This document shows, piece by piece, positions 18,038 through 27,649 of a stretch of DNA of 64,000 nucleotides (the stretch's first letter is position 1; each line of letters begins with the position of its first letter). This DNA comes from Janthinobacterium sp. 61 (GTDB lineage Bacteria; Pseudomonadota; Gammaproteobacteria; Burkholderiales; Burkholderiaceae_D). The notes under the pieces were generated by a model. The model saw nothing but the letters and a program-made list of their open reading frames with translations. It made no database searches and had not been told where the DNA came from. A program made the translations under genes and the position numbers. The DNA lies in NCBI RefSeq assembly GCF_002846335.1, contig NZ_PJMQ01000001.1, positions 4,712,001 to 4,776,000 of the forward strand. Reading direction: 5' to 3'.

Positions 18038-19564
18038 ATGCCTTCCTTGCGCTTTTCCGCCCCGGCGGTTCCCCTTGCTCGTCCTCCTGCTCTCGCTCTT
18101 GCTCTTGCATTGCTGTTGAGTGCCTGCGGCGGTGGCGGTGGCAGCGATAGTGCGCCCGTCGTCCCGCCCGTGACGCCGACGGGCCCCACGGCGCTGGTCG
18201 CTGCATCCACGGTGGTGAACCGTTGCGCGGCGCCGCGCAGCGGCAGCAGCGTAGACAAGCCGGGCACCTTGCTCGATGAACTGACCTGGGTGCGCAGCTG
18301 GATCGATGAAACGTATCTGTGGTACCGCGAAGTGCCGACCTCGTACCTGCCGCAAAGCTTTGCCACGCCGAAGGCGTATTTCGATGTGCTCAAAACGACT
18401 GCCACGACGGCGTCCGGCAAGCCCAAGGACCAGTTCCATTTCACGTATACGACGGCGGAATGGGAAGCCTCGCTCAACGGCGTGGAACTGGGTTACGGCA
18501 TGCTGCTGGCCATCACACAGACCACGCCGCCGCGCAAGGCCGTGATCTCCATCGTCGAGCCGGGTTCGCCGGCGGCGCTGGCGGGCTTGCGGCGCGGCGA
18601 CGTGCTGCAAACGGTCGACGGAACCGATTTCGTCAATGCCCCCGATACGGCCAGCGTGAATATCATCAACGCGGGCCTGTTCCCTGCAGCGCAAGGCACG
18701 CACACGCTGGGATTCAGCCGTGGTGGGACGGCGCTGAGCGCCACCCTGCAGGCCGTCGAGGTCAGCACCAGCGCCGTGCAGAACGAGCGCATCATCGACA
18801 CGCCCACGGGCAAGGTGGGCTACCTGACCTTCAATACGCATAACAACGTGGCCGAGCGCCAGCTGGTCGAGACCATGCGCCGCTTCCAGGCTGCCGGCAT
18901 CAGCGACCTGGTGCTCGACGTGCGCTACAACGGCGGCGGCTACCTCGATGTCGCCAGCGAGCTCGCTTACATGATTGCCGGTCCGCAAGTCACCACCGGC
19001 AAGACCTTCGAGCAGGTGCTCTTCAATGACAAGACCACGCCGGAAGCGCCCATGCCATTCCATGCGCAAAGCCAGGGTTTCGGCGGGCCGAACCCCCTGC
19101 CCAAGGGGACGGCGCTGCCTTCGCTGGGTCTCAAGCGGGTGACCTTGCTGACAACGGGCAATACCTGCTCCGCCAGTGAAGCCATCATCAACGGCTTGCG
19201 CGGCGTGGATGTGCAAGTCAACTTGATCGGCGGTACGACGTGCGGCAAGCCCTACGGTTTTTACCCTGCACCGAATTGCGGCACCACCTATTTCGCCGTG
19301 CAGTTCCAGGGTGTCAACGCCAAGGGCTTTGGCGACTATGCCGATGGCATGGCGCCTACCTGCGACGTGACGGACGATTATCAGCACCAGCTGGGTGACG
19401 CGGCGGAAGGCATGCTGGCGGCGGCGCTGCGCTACCGCAGCAGCGGCAGCTGCGTCCCGGCCACGGGCGCGACCAGGCTGTTGAGTTCGATGGAGAGTCC
19501 GGTCGACACGGCCACGCGCCTGTTGCGGCCGTCTTACAAGGAAATTGCCATCATGCGCCATTAA
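18038..19564 (+). CDS. S41 family (C-terminal-processing-like) peptidase lipoprotein
   Basis: A 508-residue lipoprotein: signal peptide with lipobox LLSAC, then a flexible Gly/Ser/Pro linker (GGGGGSDSAPVVPPVTPTGP). It carries a PDZ domain (ISIVEPGSPAALAGLRRGDV) and an S41 catalytic domain with VGYLTFNTHNN, LVLDVRYNGGG and NTCSASEAI, where Ser378 is the likely nucleophile; GTTCGKPYGF supplies a lysine. It is probably anchored in the outer membrane. It is the first of several exported peptidases and lies before a TonB-dependent receptor. A TATAAT box lies about 35 bp upstream of the start. Confidence 0.9.
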   Translation: MPSLRFSAPAVPLARPPALALALALLLSACGGGGGSDSAPVVPPVTPTGPTALVAASTVVNRCAAPRSGSSVDKPGTLLDELTWVRSWIDETYLWYREVPTSYLPQSFATPKAYFDVLKTTATTASGKPKDQFHFTYTTAEWEASLNGVELGYGMLLAITQTTPPRKAVISIVEPGSPAALAGLRRGDVLQTVDGTDFVNAPDTASVNIINAGLFPAAQGTHTLGFSRGGTALSATLQAVEVSTSAVQNERIIDTPTGKVGYLTFNTHNNVAERQLVETMRRFQAAGISDLVLDVRYNGGGYLDVASELAYMIAGPQVTTGKTFEQVLFNDKTTPEAPMPFHAQSQGFGGPNPLPKGTALPSLGLKRVTLLTTGNTCSASEAIINGLRGVDVQVNLIGGTTCGKPYGFYPAPNCGTTYFAVQFQGVNAKGFGDYADGMAPTCDVTDDYQHQLGDAAEGMLAAALRYRSSGSCVPATGATRLLSSMESPVDTATRLLRPSYKEIAIMRH

Positions 19565-19620
19565 AGCGCATGTTTCTGCCATGAGCTAGCCTACGCGCCT
19601 GGCGTTTTCCTGCTCATGAA

Positions 19621-19654
19621 TCTTTCTATATAACAATTTTGATATATAGAAAGA
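19621..19654. promoter_or_regulatory. AT-rich perfect inverted repeat before the TonB-dependent receptor
   Basis: Arms TCTTTCTATATA and TATATAGAAAGA (12 of 12) around a 10-base loop; the flanking A-T pair extends it to 13. It lies 57 bp after the S41 gene and 74 bp before the receptor start. It has no G+C clamp or T run, so an operator is as likely as an RNA hairpin. Confidence 0.55.
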
Positions 19655-19727
19655 TGAATCCATTCGTTCTGGAATGACTGGCATTTTGCTATCTTGCCGC
19701 TTTTCTCCCACCTTGAGAAGCGCAACG

Positions 19728-22448
19728 ATGTCGAAACAGTTCAAGTTAACACCGCTCAGCCTTGGCGTACTGGCCATCCTGGGCGGCACCGCATGGCAGG
19801 CGCACGCGCAAACGCAAGCGCCCACAGCGGATCAGCAGTCGGCGGCCACCCCGCCAGCCGTCGTGGTCACCGGTTCGCGCATTCCCCGCGCCAGCCTGGA
19901 AGGCCCGTCCTCCGTCACCATCCTGACCGGCGATGAAATTACCAAGCAGGGCTACAAGAACGTCTTCGACGCGCTGACCAGCCAGGTGCAGAACAGCGGC
20001 TTTACGCAAGGCGAAGATTACGGCAATACCTTCACGCCGTCGGCCAATACCATCAGTCTGCGCGGCCTGGGTCCGAACCATACCTTGATCCTGCTGAATG
20101 GCCGCCGCCTGGCCGACTTCCCCATCGCCTATGACGGCGCCGTCAACTTCACCAACCTGGCGAACATCCCGTCTAGCATTGTCGATCGCATCGAGATCCT
20201 CAACGGCGGCGCCTCGGCCATCTATGGCTCGGATGCGATCGCCGGCGTGGTCAACGTGATCCTGAAAAAACAGGCGGAAGGTTTCGATATCAACGTCAAG
20301 CTGGGCGGCACCTCGCGTGGCGGCGCCGGCAACCAGCGTGTGCAGCTGACGGGCGGCGGCAATTTCGACAAGCTGCATACCCTGTTCAGCGTGGAATTGA
20401 GCGAGCGCGACCCGTTGTGGAGCATGGACCGCGACTTCATGACCAGCCGCTCAGGCGTGCCGACCACGGTCGCTTCGCGCCGCGTGATGGCGTCAGGCAC
20501 ATCCGGCCGCTATGTGGACCTGGGCGACACTTGCAGCCAGTTTGGCGACATGTTCGGCGGCAGCGTCAGCAAGTACACGGCAAAAAATGGCAGCTATTGC
20601 GCCAGCCCGAAAGCCCGTCCCACTTACTGGACCACGCAGACCAAAAATAGCAGCCAGAACGTGTTTGGCAGCGCCAATTACGAGCTCGATGCCGATACGA
20701 CCTTGTTTGCCGACTTCCTGATCGGCAAGAACAAGACCGTCAACACGACGCGCGGCCCATCGTGGACCTCGGCCTCGCTGGGCAACGGCTACTTCCTGAA
20801 CCAGAACAGCGGAGCCTACGAAGAGTGGACCCGCTTCATGTCGCCCGAGGAAATCGGCGGCGTGCAGCGCTACAAACGCAGCTGGGACGACATGGCGACC
20901 GCCATCTCGCTGGGCGCCAAGGGCCGCATTCCGGGCACCGCATGGCAGTATGAAGCCAACTACAACGCGTCTGTCTACAAGAGCGAAGGCCACACGCCGC
21001 GCATATTGTCGAACATCGACAGCTTCTTCCTGGGACCCAAACTGGGCACGGATGCCAAGGGCGTGGCCATCTACGCACCGGATGCGGCGCGCCTGTCTCG
21101 CCGCCTCACGCCCGCCGAATTCGACAGCATCAGCGGTTACAGCGATAGCAATGACAAGGCATGGACGAATACGCTGAGCCTGGCCACGAATGGCGACTTG
21201 TTCCAGCTGCCTGCCGGCACGGTGAAAATCGCCACGATAGCTGAAGCGAGCAAGCAGGGCTTCAGCAACGAACCCGATGCGCGCATCGATGAAGGCTATT
21301 TCAATATCGCCACCGGTTCGGGCACCACTGCCGGCACCCGTTCGCGCTATGCGCTGGGCGCGGAATTGAATGTGCCGCTGCATGAAAAGCTGACGGGTAC
21401 CCTGGCTGGCCGTTATGACCGCTACAGCTTTGCCGGCCGCAAGGAAGGCAAGTTCACCTACAACGGCGGACTGGAACTGCGCCCGGCGCCCGAGCTGCTG
21501 TTCCGCGCCAACTACGCCACCAGCTTCCGCGCGCCGGACATGAATTACATCTACCAGGCCCGCGGCAAAGGCTATTATTCGAGCACCACCGACTACTACC
21601 GTTGCGACGCTGCCGGGCAAGCCATCGAAGGCTGCGAATATGCCAATAAATCGCCTGGCGCCGATTACGTGCAGAACGGCAGCCGCGACCTGCAGTCGGA
21701 AAAGGGCAAGTCCTTCGGCGTGGGCGCCGTCTGGTCGCCGAGTTCCAATTTCGACGTCTCGGTCGACTACTGGAGCATCAAGATCGATGACCTGGTGACC
21801 AACCTGAGCGCCGACAAGCTGCTGCGCGATGAATCCGACTGCCGCCTGGGCAAGGCCGACATCGGCTCGCCGACCTGCGTCGATACCGTGGGCCGCATCG
21901 AGCGTTACGCGGCCAATGCCTTGAACAAGGCGGGCGAGATCAAGACCATCACCGTCAACCCGATCAACGCAGCCAAGCAAAGCAGCAGCGGCGTCGACAT
22001 CAGCCTGAAGTATTTGCTGCGTACGACAGACTATGGCCGTTTTGCCTTCAAGGCCAACTACGCCCGGGTGCTGAGCAAGAAATCGCAGCAATTCGTCGGC
22101 GATGAAGAGACCGACGAAACCAAATCGATGACGAACATGGATTGGCCTGACAAGCTGAACCTGAGCGTCAACTGGGCTGCTGGCGACTGGTCGAATACCT
22201 TGCTGGTCAGCCGCTACGGCAAGGTGCCGAATGCCGCCGGCACCGGCTACCTGACGCCGACGGCGCTGGCCAACATCAGCACCGTCTACCGCATCAATGA
22301 CCGCGCCACCGTCTCGCTGATCGTCAACAATGTGTTCGACAAGATCAAGCGCGATACCAGCAATGGCTGGCCGTACTACCCAATCGGCAATTACAGCCCG
22401 CAAGGCCGCCAGGGATGGATCGAGTTCAACTACCATTTTGGCTCGTAA
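19728..22448 (+). CDS. TonB-dependent outer-membrane receptor
   Basis: A 906-residue outer-membrane transporter: signal peptide (KLTPLSLGVLAILGGTAWQAHAQ), plug domain beginning VVVTGSRIPRASLEGPSSVT, with the plug motif SLRGLGPNHTLILLNGRR, then a beta-barrel with TSFRAPDMNYIYQARG. The start at 19728 is the ATG that begins the signal peptide; a longer reading from 19674 adds an untypical leader. The barrel ends IEFNYHFGS, two residues past the aromatic residue that usually ends such barrels. Neighbouring S41 and M14 peptidases suggest peptide use, but no siderophore or sugar genes are near, so the substrate is open. Confidence 0.92.
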   Translation: MSKQFKLTPLSLGVLAILGGTAWQAHAQTQAPTADQQSAATPPAVVVTGSRIPRASLEGPSSVTILTGDEITKQGYKNVFDALTSQVQNSGFTQGEDYGNTFTPSANTISLRGLGPNHTLILLNGRRLADFPIAYDGAVNFTNLANIPSSIVDRIEILNGGASAIYGSDAIAGVVNVILKKQAEGFDINVKLGGTSRGGAGNQRVQLTGGGNFDKLHTLFSVELSERDPLWSMDRDFMTSRSGVPTTVASRRVMASGTSGRYVDLGDTCSQFGDMFGGSVSKYTAKNGSYCASPKARPTYWTTQTKNSSQNVFGSANYELDADTTLFADFLIGKNKTVNTTRGPSWTSASLGNGYFLNQNSGAYEEWTRFMSPEEIGGVQRYKRSWDDMATAISLGAKGRIPGTAWQYEANYNASVYKSEGHTPRILSNIDSFFLGPKLGTDAKGVAIYAPDAARLSRRLTPAEFDSISGYSDSNDKAWTNTLSLATNGDLFQLPAGTVKIATIAEASKQGFSNEPDARIDEGYFNIATGSGTTAGTRSRYALGAELNVPLHEKLTGTLAGRYDRYSFAGRKEGKFTYNGGLELRPAPELLFRANYATSFRAPDMNYIYQARGKGYYSSTTDYYRCDAAGQAIEGCEYANKSPGADYVQNGSRDLQSEKGKSFGVGAVWSPSSNFDVSVDYWSIKIDDLVTNLSADKLLRDESDCRLGKADIGSPTCVDTVGRIERYAANALNKAGEIKTITVNPINAAKQSSSGVDISLKYLLRTTDYGRFAFKANYARVLSKKSQQFVGDEETDETKSMTNMDWPDKLNLSVNWAAGDWSNTLLVSRYGKVPNAAGTGYLTPTALANISTVYRINDRATVSLIVNNVFDKIKRDTSNGWPYYPIGNYSPQGRQGWIEFNYHFGS

Positions 22449-22466
22449 CTCACGCTTGCCAGAACA

Positions 22467-22500
22467 AGGCCGGAGCAGCTGACGCTGTTCCGGCTTTTTT
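22467..22500 (+). terminator. Intrinsic terminator after the TonB-dependent receptor
   Basis: 11-base arms GCCGGAGCAGC / GCTGTTCCGGC with one G-T pair, a TGAC loop and a run of six T. Confidence 0.92.
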
Positions 22501-22572
22501 ATTGGCCGCTGCGTTTTTACCTGACCGCCACTCTATAATTGCCCGCTTGTCCCCCTTGATGGAGCTAGCCCG

Positions 22573-24369
22573 ATGCTACGCCATGTCCTGTTGTCCGCCG
22601 CCGTGTTTTCCCTGTTCTCCGTCAACGCGCATGCCGCACGCGATATGCGGCAGTTTTCCCTGAGGACGGTGGCCGAGTACTCGGGTTTCCAGCAGACCGG
22701 CCGCTACGAGGAGGTGGAAGCCTTGTGCCAGCGCTTCGAGGAGCACCATCCGAAACAGGTGCGCTGCTTTGAATTTGGCCGCACGCCGGAAGGACGACGC
22801 ATGCTGGTGCTGGCCGTTTCCAACACGGGAGCGCTGACGCCGGAGGCGGCCAAGCTGCGCAAGTTACCGGTACTGCTGGTACAGGGCGGCATCCATGCAG
22901 GCGAAATCGACGGCAAGGATGCCGGTTTCCTGGCCCTGCGCGAAGTCTTGGAAGGCAAGGCGGCCGCCGGCGCGCTGGACAAGCAGGTGCTGCTATTCGT
23001 GCCGGTGCTGAATGTCGACGGCCATGAGCGCTTTGCTGCCTGGAACCGCCCGAACCAGCGGGGGCCGCAGGAAATGGGCTGGCGCAGCACGGCGCAGAAT
23101 TTTAATTTGAACCGTGACTACATGAAGGCCGACTCTCCCGAGATGCAGCACATGCTGGCGCTGGTCAATGCCTGGGATCCTCTGGCTTACGTGGACTTGC
23201 ACGTGACGGACGGCGCGCAGTTCGAACCCGATATCTCGATCCAGGTCGAACCCGTGCACGCGGGCGATACGGCCTTGCGTGTGGCGGGGACGGCCCTGCG
23301 CGACGGCGTGCTTGCCGACCTGGCAAAGCAGGGTTCCGATCCGAAGCCGTTCTACATGTCGTTTGCCGAGGAAGACAATCCCCAGTCGGGTTTTGTCGAT
23401 TCGACGCCGAATCCGCGCTTTTCGCACGGCTATTTCCTGTTACGTAACCGTTTCGGCGTGCTGGTGGAAACCCACTCGTGGAAGGACTACCCAACCCGTG
23501 TGCGCATCACGCGCAACACCATCATTTCCCTGCTGTCGCACATGGCGCAGCACGGTGCCGCATGGCGGCAGACTGCCATGGAAGCGGACATGCGCGCGAT
23601 GCAGCTGGCCGGCAGCCAGCTTCCCCTCAGCTACAAGACCACGGAGAAAAGCCGCATGATCGCGTTTCGCGGCTATGCCTATACGCGCACGCCGTCCGAG
23701 GTCTCGGGCGCGCTGATGACGCGCTATGACGAAAAGACGCCGCAAATCTGGAACGTGCCCTTGCGCGACGAGATCGTGCCCGACCTGCAGGCGGCCGCGC
23801 CGAAGGCCGGCTACCTGGTGCCGCGCGCGCAGGCGGCCATGGTGGGTGCCAAACTGCGCCAGCACGGCATCGCCTACCAGGAGATGAGCAGCATCATCGC
23901 CAGGCAGAATGTGGAAGTCTTCCGCGCCACACAAGTGAAGTTTGGCGCGCAGTCGTTCGAAGGACGCCAGACGCTGGCGGTACAGGGCGAATGGCAAAAG
24001 GAAGAGCGCCTGGTCGATGCGGGCGTGCTGTACGTGCCCGTCAACCAGCCGAAGGCGCGCCTGGTGATGGCGCTGCTCGAACCGCGCGCGCCCGATTCGC
24101 TGCTGGCCTGGGGCAGCTTCAACACCGCGTTCGAGCGCAAGGAATACATGGAAGACTATGTGGCCGAGGATGTGGCGCGCGCGCAGATGGCGGCCGACCC
24201 GGCGCTGGCGGCACAATTCCGGCAGAAGCTGGCCGACGAGCCCGCGTTTGCAAAGAATCCGCATGCGCGCCTGGAATTTTTCGCCCGCCGCCACGCCTCG
24301 TGGGATGAGCGGCTGAACCTGTATCCGGTCATGCGTGTCGACGTGGCGCCCGTCAGTTTCATGGATTGA
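22573..24369 (+). CDS. M14 family zinc metallopeptidase, exported
   Basis: A 598-residue secreted carboxypeptidase-like protein with a signal peptide (MLRHVLLSAAVFSLFSVNAHA). The zinc site is His108 and Glu111 (GGIHAGEIDGKD) with His210 (YVDLHVTDG). NFNLNRDYMK and VETHSWKDYPTRV match the substrate-binding stretches of the M14 group. The C-terminal half has no motif I can name. A TATAAT box at 22534-22539 gives a transcript starting about 27 bases before the ATG. It follows the receptor's terminator, so it is a separate unit. Confidence 0.88.
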   Translation: MLRHVLLSAAVFSLFSVNAHAARDMRQFSLRTVAEYSGFQQTGRYEEVEALCQRFEEHHPKQVRCFEFGRTPEGRRMLVLAVSNTGALTPEAAKLRKLPVLLVQGGIHAGEIDGKDAGFLALREVLEGKAAAGALDKQVLLFVPVLNVDGHERFAAWNRPNQRGPQEMGWRSTAQNFNLNRDYMKADSPEMQHMLALVNAWDPLAYVDLHVTDGAQFEPDISIQVEPVHAGDTALRVAGTALRDGVLADLAKQGSDPKPFYMSFAEEDNPQSGFVDSTPNPRFSHGYFLLRNRFGVLVETHSWKDYPTRVRITRNTIISLLSHMAQHGAAWRQTAMEADMRAMQLAGSQLPLSYKTTEKSRMIAFRGYAYTRTPSEVSGALMTRYDEKTPQIWNVPLRDEIVPDLQAAAPKAGYLVPRAQAAMVGAKLRQHGIAYQEMSSIIARQNVEVFRATQVKFGAQSFEGRQTLAVQGEWQKEERLVDAGVLYVPVNQPKARLVMALLEPRAPDSLLAWGSFNTAFERKEYMEDYVAEDVARAQMAADPALAAQFRQKLADEPAFAKNPHARLEFFARRHASWDERLNLYPVMRVDVAPVSFMD

Positions 24370-24454
24370 TAAGGCCCGTGATGACGGTGATGCGAAAACG
24401 CCAGTCTTCCAATCCTCCGCGTCAGCGACCACCTGTTCCATGCATCGGTTTCCC

Positions 24455-25621
24455 ATGACGGAAAAAAAGCAGAAAAAAATCCTCCTGTTGAGCGTCTCTG
24501 CCGGCGCCGGCCACATGCGCGCGGCGCAAGCCATCGAGGCATATGCGGCGCGCGATGACGGCACTGGTCTCGCGGCAAAAGCCCGTCATCTGGATGTGAT
24601 GGACTTTGTCACGCCCGCATTCCGCAAGCTGTACACGGATTTTTACATCAAGCTGGTCAACAAGGCACCCGCGCTGTGGGGCTATCTCTACCATGCCAGC
24701 CATGACGCGCCCAAGGATAGCTCCATGCAGCGCCTGCGCCGTGGCATCGAGCGCCTCAACACGCGCGCCCTGATGGCGCAGATCGCCGCCTTCCAGCCCG
24801 ACGCCATCATCTGCACGCATTTTCTGCCGGCCGAACTGTTGTCGCGCGCGCTGCGCCAGGAACAGCTGGCCTGCCCCGTCTGGGTACAGGTCACCGACTT
24901 CGATTTGCACCGCATGTGGGTGCAAGAACGGATGCAGGGCTATTTTGCCGCCACCGACGAGGTGGCGTTCCGCATGCGGCACGAAGGCATCCCCGCCGAC
25001 CGCATCCACGTGACGGGCATCCCGATCATGCCCGCGTTCGCGCAAGTGCCCGAGCGCGTGCAGTGCGCGCAGGCATTTGGCCTCGACCCGCAGCGCACGA
25101 CCATCCTCCTGATGGGCGGCGGGGCCGGCCTGGGCAGCCTGGATACCGTCGCCGCGCGCCTGCTGGCGCTGGACGGCGACTTCCAGCTGATCGTGCGGGC
25201 GGGGAAAAATAACGCCGTACTGGCGGCGTTGCGGGACTTGGCCAGCCAGTACCCGGGCCGCTTGCTGGCGCAAGGCTTTACCAGCGACGTCGAGCGCCTG
25301 ATGGCCTGTGCCGACCTGGTGATCACCAAGCCGGGCGGGCTGACCACCTCGGAATGCCTGGCCCTGGGCTTGCCCATGATCGTCAATGCGCCGATTCCCG
25401 GCCAGGAAGAGCGCAACGCCGACTATCTGCTGGAGCAGGGCGTGGCCTTGAAGGCCTTCGATGCCGTGACCCTGGAATATCGCGTGCGCCATTTGCTCGA
25501 CCATCCGCAGCAGTTGCAATCCATGCGCGCGAAGGCCCTGGCCCTGGGCCGCCCGCGCGCCGCCTGCGACGTGCTGGCGCTGGTACTGAACGACGGGCGC
25601 GCTGGCGCCGCTCTTCGATAA
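24455..25621 (+). CDS. Glycosyltransferase, MGDG synthase/MurG-like (GT28)
   Basis: A 388-residue GT-B fold enzyme. The N-terminal part has KILLLSVSAGAGHMRAAQ and resembles the MGDG synthase domain; the C-terminal part has ILLMGGGAGLGSLDTVA and ADLVITKPGGLTTSECLALG, the nucleotide-sugar binding region of GT28 enzymes. It probably glycosylates a lipid at the inner face of the membrane. No ribosome site is strong: the ATG at 24455 gives the best N-terminus, and 24440 is an alternative. It follows the M14 gene closely but no functional tie is clear. Confidence 0.82.
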   Translation: MTEKKQKKILLLSVSAGAGHMRAAQAIEAYAARDDGTGLAAKARHLDVMDFVTPAFRKLYTDFYIKLVNKAPALWGYLYHASHDAPKDSSMQRLRRGIERLNTRALMAQIAAFQPDAIICTHFLPAELLSRALRQEQLACPVWVQVTDFDLHRMWVQERMQGYFAATDEVAFRMRHEGIPADRIHVTGIPIMPAFAQVPERVQCAQAFGLDPQRTTILLMGGGAGLGSLDTVAARLLALDGDFQLIVRAGKNNAVLAALRDLASQYPGRLLAQGFTSDVERLMACADLVITKPGGLTTSECLALGLPMIVNAPIPGQEERNADYLLEQGVALKAFDAVTLEYRVRHLLDHPQQLQSMRAKALALGRPRAACDVLALVLNDGRAGAALR

Positions 25622-25766
25622 CAAGGGCATCACGACCGTGATCAGCCTGCGCTCCTTCCAATCTCGACGAGATACGCGCGCGCATCGACTCTCCGCAGCC
25701 CTGATCCCCGTGGGCGCGCCACTTCAGGCATGATTGCGATTCCAATCACGTTTTTCCGGAATCCGC

Positions 25767-27593
25767 ATGGAACACCACAGCTTTCTCATCAACATACTGT
25801 TTTACCTGGTGGCCGCCATCATCATGGTGCCGCTGGCCAAGCGCCTGGGCATGGGTGCCGTCCTGGGCTACCTGGTGGCCGGCGTCGTTATCGGCCCCTG
25901 GGGCCTGGGCCTGATCAAGAATGTGGAGGTGATCCTCAGCTTTTCCGAATTCGGCGTGGTGCTGTTGCTGTTCCTGATCGGGCTGGAGCTCGAACCCAAA
26001 CGATTGTGGCTGCTGCGCCGGCCGATTTTCGGCTGGGGCGGGGCGCAGGTGGGCGTCGTCAGCGCGGGGCTGTGCGCGGTGGCCATGGCCTGCGGCGTGG
26101 ACTGGCGCACGGCGCTGGTCGGTGCGCTGGGCCTGTCGCTGTCGTCGACGGCCATCGTGCTGGCCACCCTGGGCGAACGAAAATTGATGAGCACGCCAGC
26201 CGGCTCCGCCGGCTTTTCCATCCTGCTGTTCCAGGATATCGCCGCCATTCCCATGATCGCGCTGGTGCCGCTCCTGGGTGGCCTGGTCACGCATAGCGGC
26301 GAACCGGGCTGGCTGCGCGTGGCCAAGCTGGCCGCCGTGCTGGCGGCGCTGGTGATCGGCGGGCGCTTCCTCGTCAACCCCATCCTGCGCTTCATCGCCA
26401 GGACGGACTTGCGCGAAATCTTCACGGCCTTTGCCCTGCTGCTGGTGATCGCCATCTGCGTGCTGATGGAATCGGTGGGCTTGTCGATGGCGCTGGGCAC
26501 CTTCATGGCGGGCGTGCTGCTGGCCGATTCCGAATACCGGCATGAACTGATCAGCGACCTGGAACCGTTCAAGGGCTTGCTCCTGGGCCTGTTCTTCATC
26601 GCCGTCGGCATGTCCGTCGATTTCGGCGTGCTGCGCGCCCAGCCTTTACTTATTCTGGCCCTGGTCGCGGGGCTGCTGGTGGTCAAGATCGCCTTGCTGT
26701 ACGTGTTGTCGAAGTTTGTCGACATTCCCCGCGGCCAGCAGCTGTTCTTTGCGCTGCTGCTGTCGCAGGGCGGCGAATTTGCCTTCGTCGTGTTTGCCGC
26801 CGCCGAGGCCGCGCATGTCTTTACGCCGCAGACGGCCGCGCTGCTGGTCGTGGTGGTGACCCTGTCGATGGTGGCCACGCCCTTGCTGCTGCTGTTGCAC
26901 GACAAAATTGTCGCGCCGCGCCTTCAAGGCGAAAGGAAGCGCCGTCCCGACGACCATATCGAGGCGCAGGACAACCCCATCGTCATCGCCGGCTTTGGCC
27001 GCTTCGGCCAGATTATCGGCCGCCTGCTGGCGGCGAACAAGATCGGCGTGACGGTGCTCGACCACGACCCGGACCAGATCGAATTGCTGCGCAAGTTCGG
27101 CTTTAAAGTGTTTTATGGCGATGCCACGCGTGTGGACCTGCTGGTGGCGGCCGGCATCGAGAAGGCGAAGGCGCTGGTGATCGCCATCGACAATGTTGAC
27201 GACAGCCTGGCGCTGGTTGACGCCGTGCGCCTGCGCCTGCCCGAACTGACGATTTTGGCGCGCGCGCGCAATGTCACGCACTACTATGAATTGATGAAGC
27301 GGGGCGTGACCCTGATCGAGCGCGAGACCTTTGCTGCGGCGCTGCTGCTGGGCGAGCAGACCTTGCAGCAGGTAGGATTCAGCGCGGAGCGGGCGCAGCA
27401 CGCGGCCGGCATCTTTGGCCGGCATAACCTGAAAACCTTGCTGGAAGTGGCGCCGCACTTCCAGGACCAGCAAAAAGTCATGTCGCTCACGCGCCAGGCG
27501 CGCGAGGAACTGGAAGACATGTTCGAGAGCGATGCGGCGGCGTTTGCGGCTGCGGGAGCGGAAAGTCCGGGGTCAGACCCTCAACACCGCTAA
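25767..27593 (+). CDS. Monovalent cation:proton antiporter-2, Kef type with RCK domain
   Basis: A 608-residue inner-membrane transporter. Residues 1-385 contain about 12 membrane helices with CPA2 landmarks (FLIGLELEPKRLW, LLLSQGGEFAFVVF). From about residue 405 a Rossmann RCK/TrkA-N domain follows (IVIAGFGRFGQIIGRLLAAN, FYGDATRVDLL) that would bind NAD(H) or a nucleotide. It is the KefB/KefC type of K+/H+ exchanger, though no KefF/KefG ancillary gene is near. The last residues (GSDPQHR) are read from a palindromic repeat that overlaps the 3' end, so the C-terminus may have been altered by insertion. Confidence 0.9.
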   Translation: MEHHSFLINILFYLVAAIIMVPLAKRLGMGAVLGYLVAGVVIGPWGLGLIKNVEVILSFSEFGVVLLLFLIGLELEPKRLWLLRRPIFGWGGAQVGVVSAGLCAVAMACGVDWRTALVGALGLSLSSTAIVLATLGERKLMSTPAGSAGFSILLFQDIAAIPMIALVPLLGGLVTHSGEPGWLRVAKLAAVLAALVIGGRFLVNPILRFIARTDLREIFTAFALLLVIAICVLMESVGLSMALGTFMAGVLLADSEYRHELISDLEPFKGLLLGLFFIAVGMSVDFGVLRAQPLLILALVAGLLVVKIALLYVLSKFVDIPRGQQLFFALLLSQGGEFAFVVFAAAEAAHVFTPQTAALLVVVVTLSMVATPLLLLLHDKIVAPRLQGERKRRPDDHIEAQDNPIVIAGFGRFGQIIGRLLAANKIGVTVLDHDPDQIELLRKFGFKVFYGDATRVDLLVAAGIEKAKALVIAIDNVDDSLALVDAVRLRLPELTILARARNVTHYYELMKRGVTLIERETFAAALLLGEQTLQQVGFSAERAQHAAGIFGRHNLKTLLEVAPHFQDQQKVMSLTRQAREELEDMFESDAAAFAAAGAESPGSDPQHR

Positions 27594-27632
27594 CGCAGAG
27601 GCTTGCGCTAACGTACGTGGGGGTCCGACCCC
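27569..27632. repeat. REP-like element with GGGGTC(A/C)GACCC motifs
   Basis: GGGGTCAGACCC (27569-27580) and GGGGTCCGACCCC (27620-27632), both near-palindromes, flank a 39-base middle with CGCTAACG twice. The first motif lies inside the last codons of the antiporter gene, the second before the convergent pepF stop. It may act as a bidirectional terminator hairpin. Confidence 0.65.
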
Positions 27633-27649
27633 AGCCTTTGCTTTTGGGG

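Noticed and set aside
16580..19582. Antisense open frame of 1000 codons spanning the end of the indolepyruvate oxidoreductase gene and the S41 gene
   Set aside because: It crosses a clear terminator and two well-supported genes, and its product is low-complexity His/Arg/Gly-rich.
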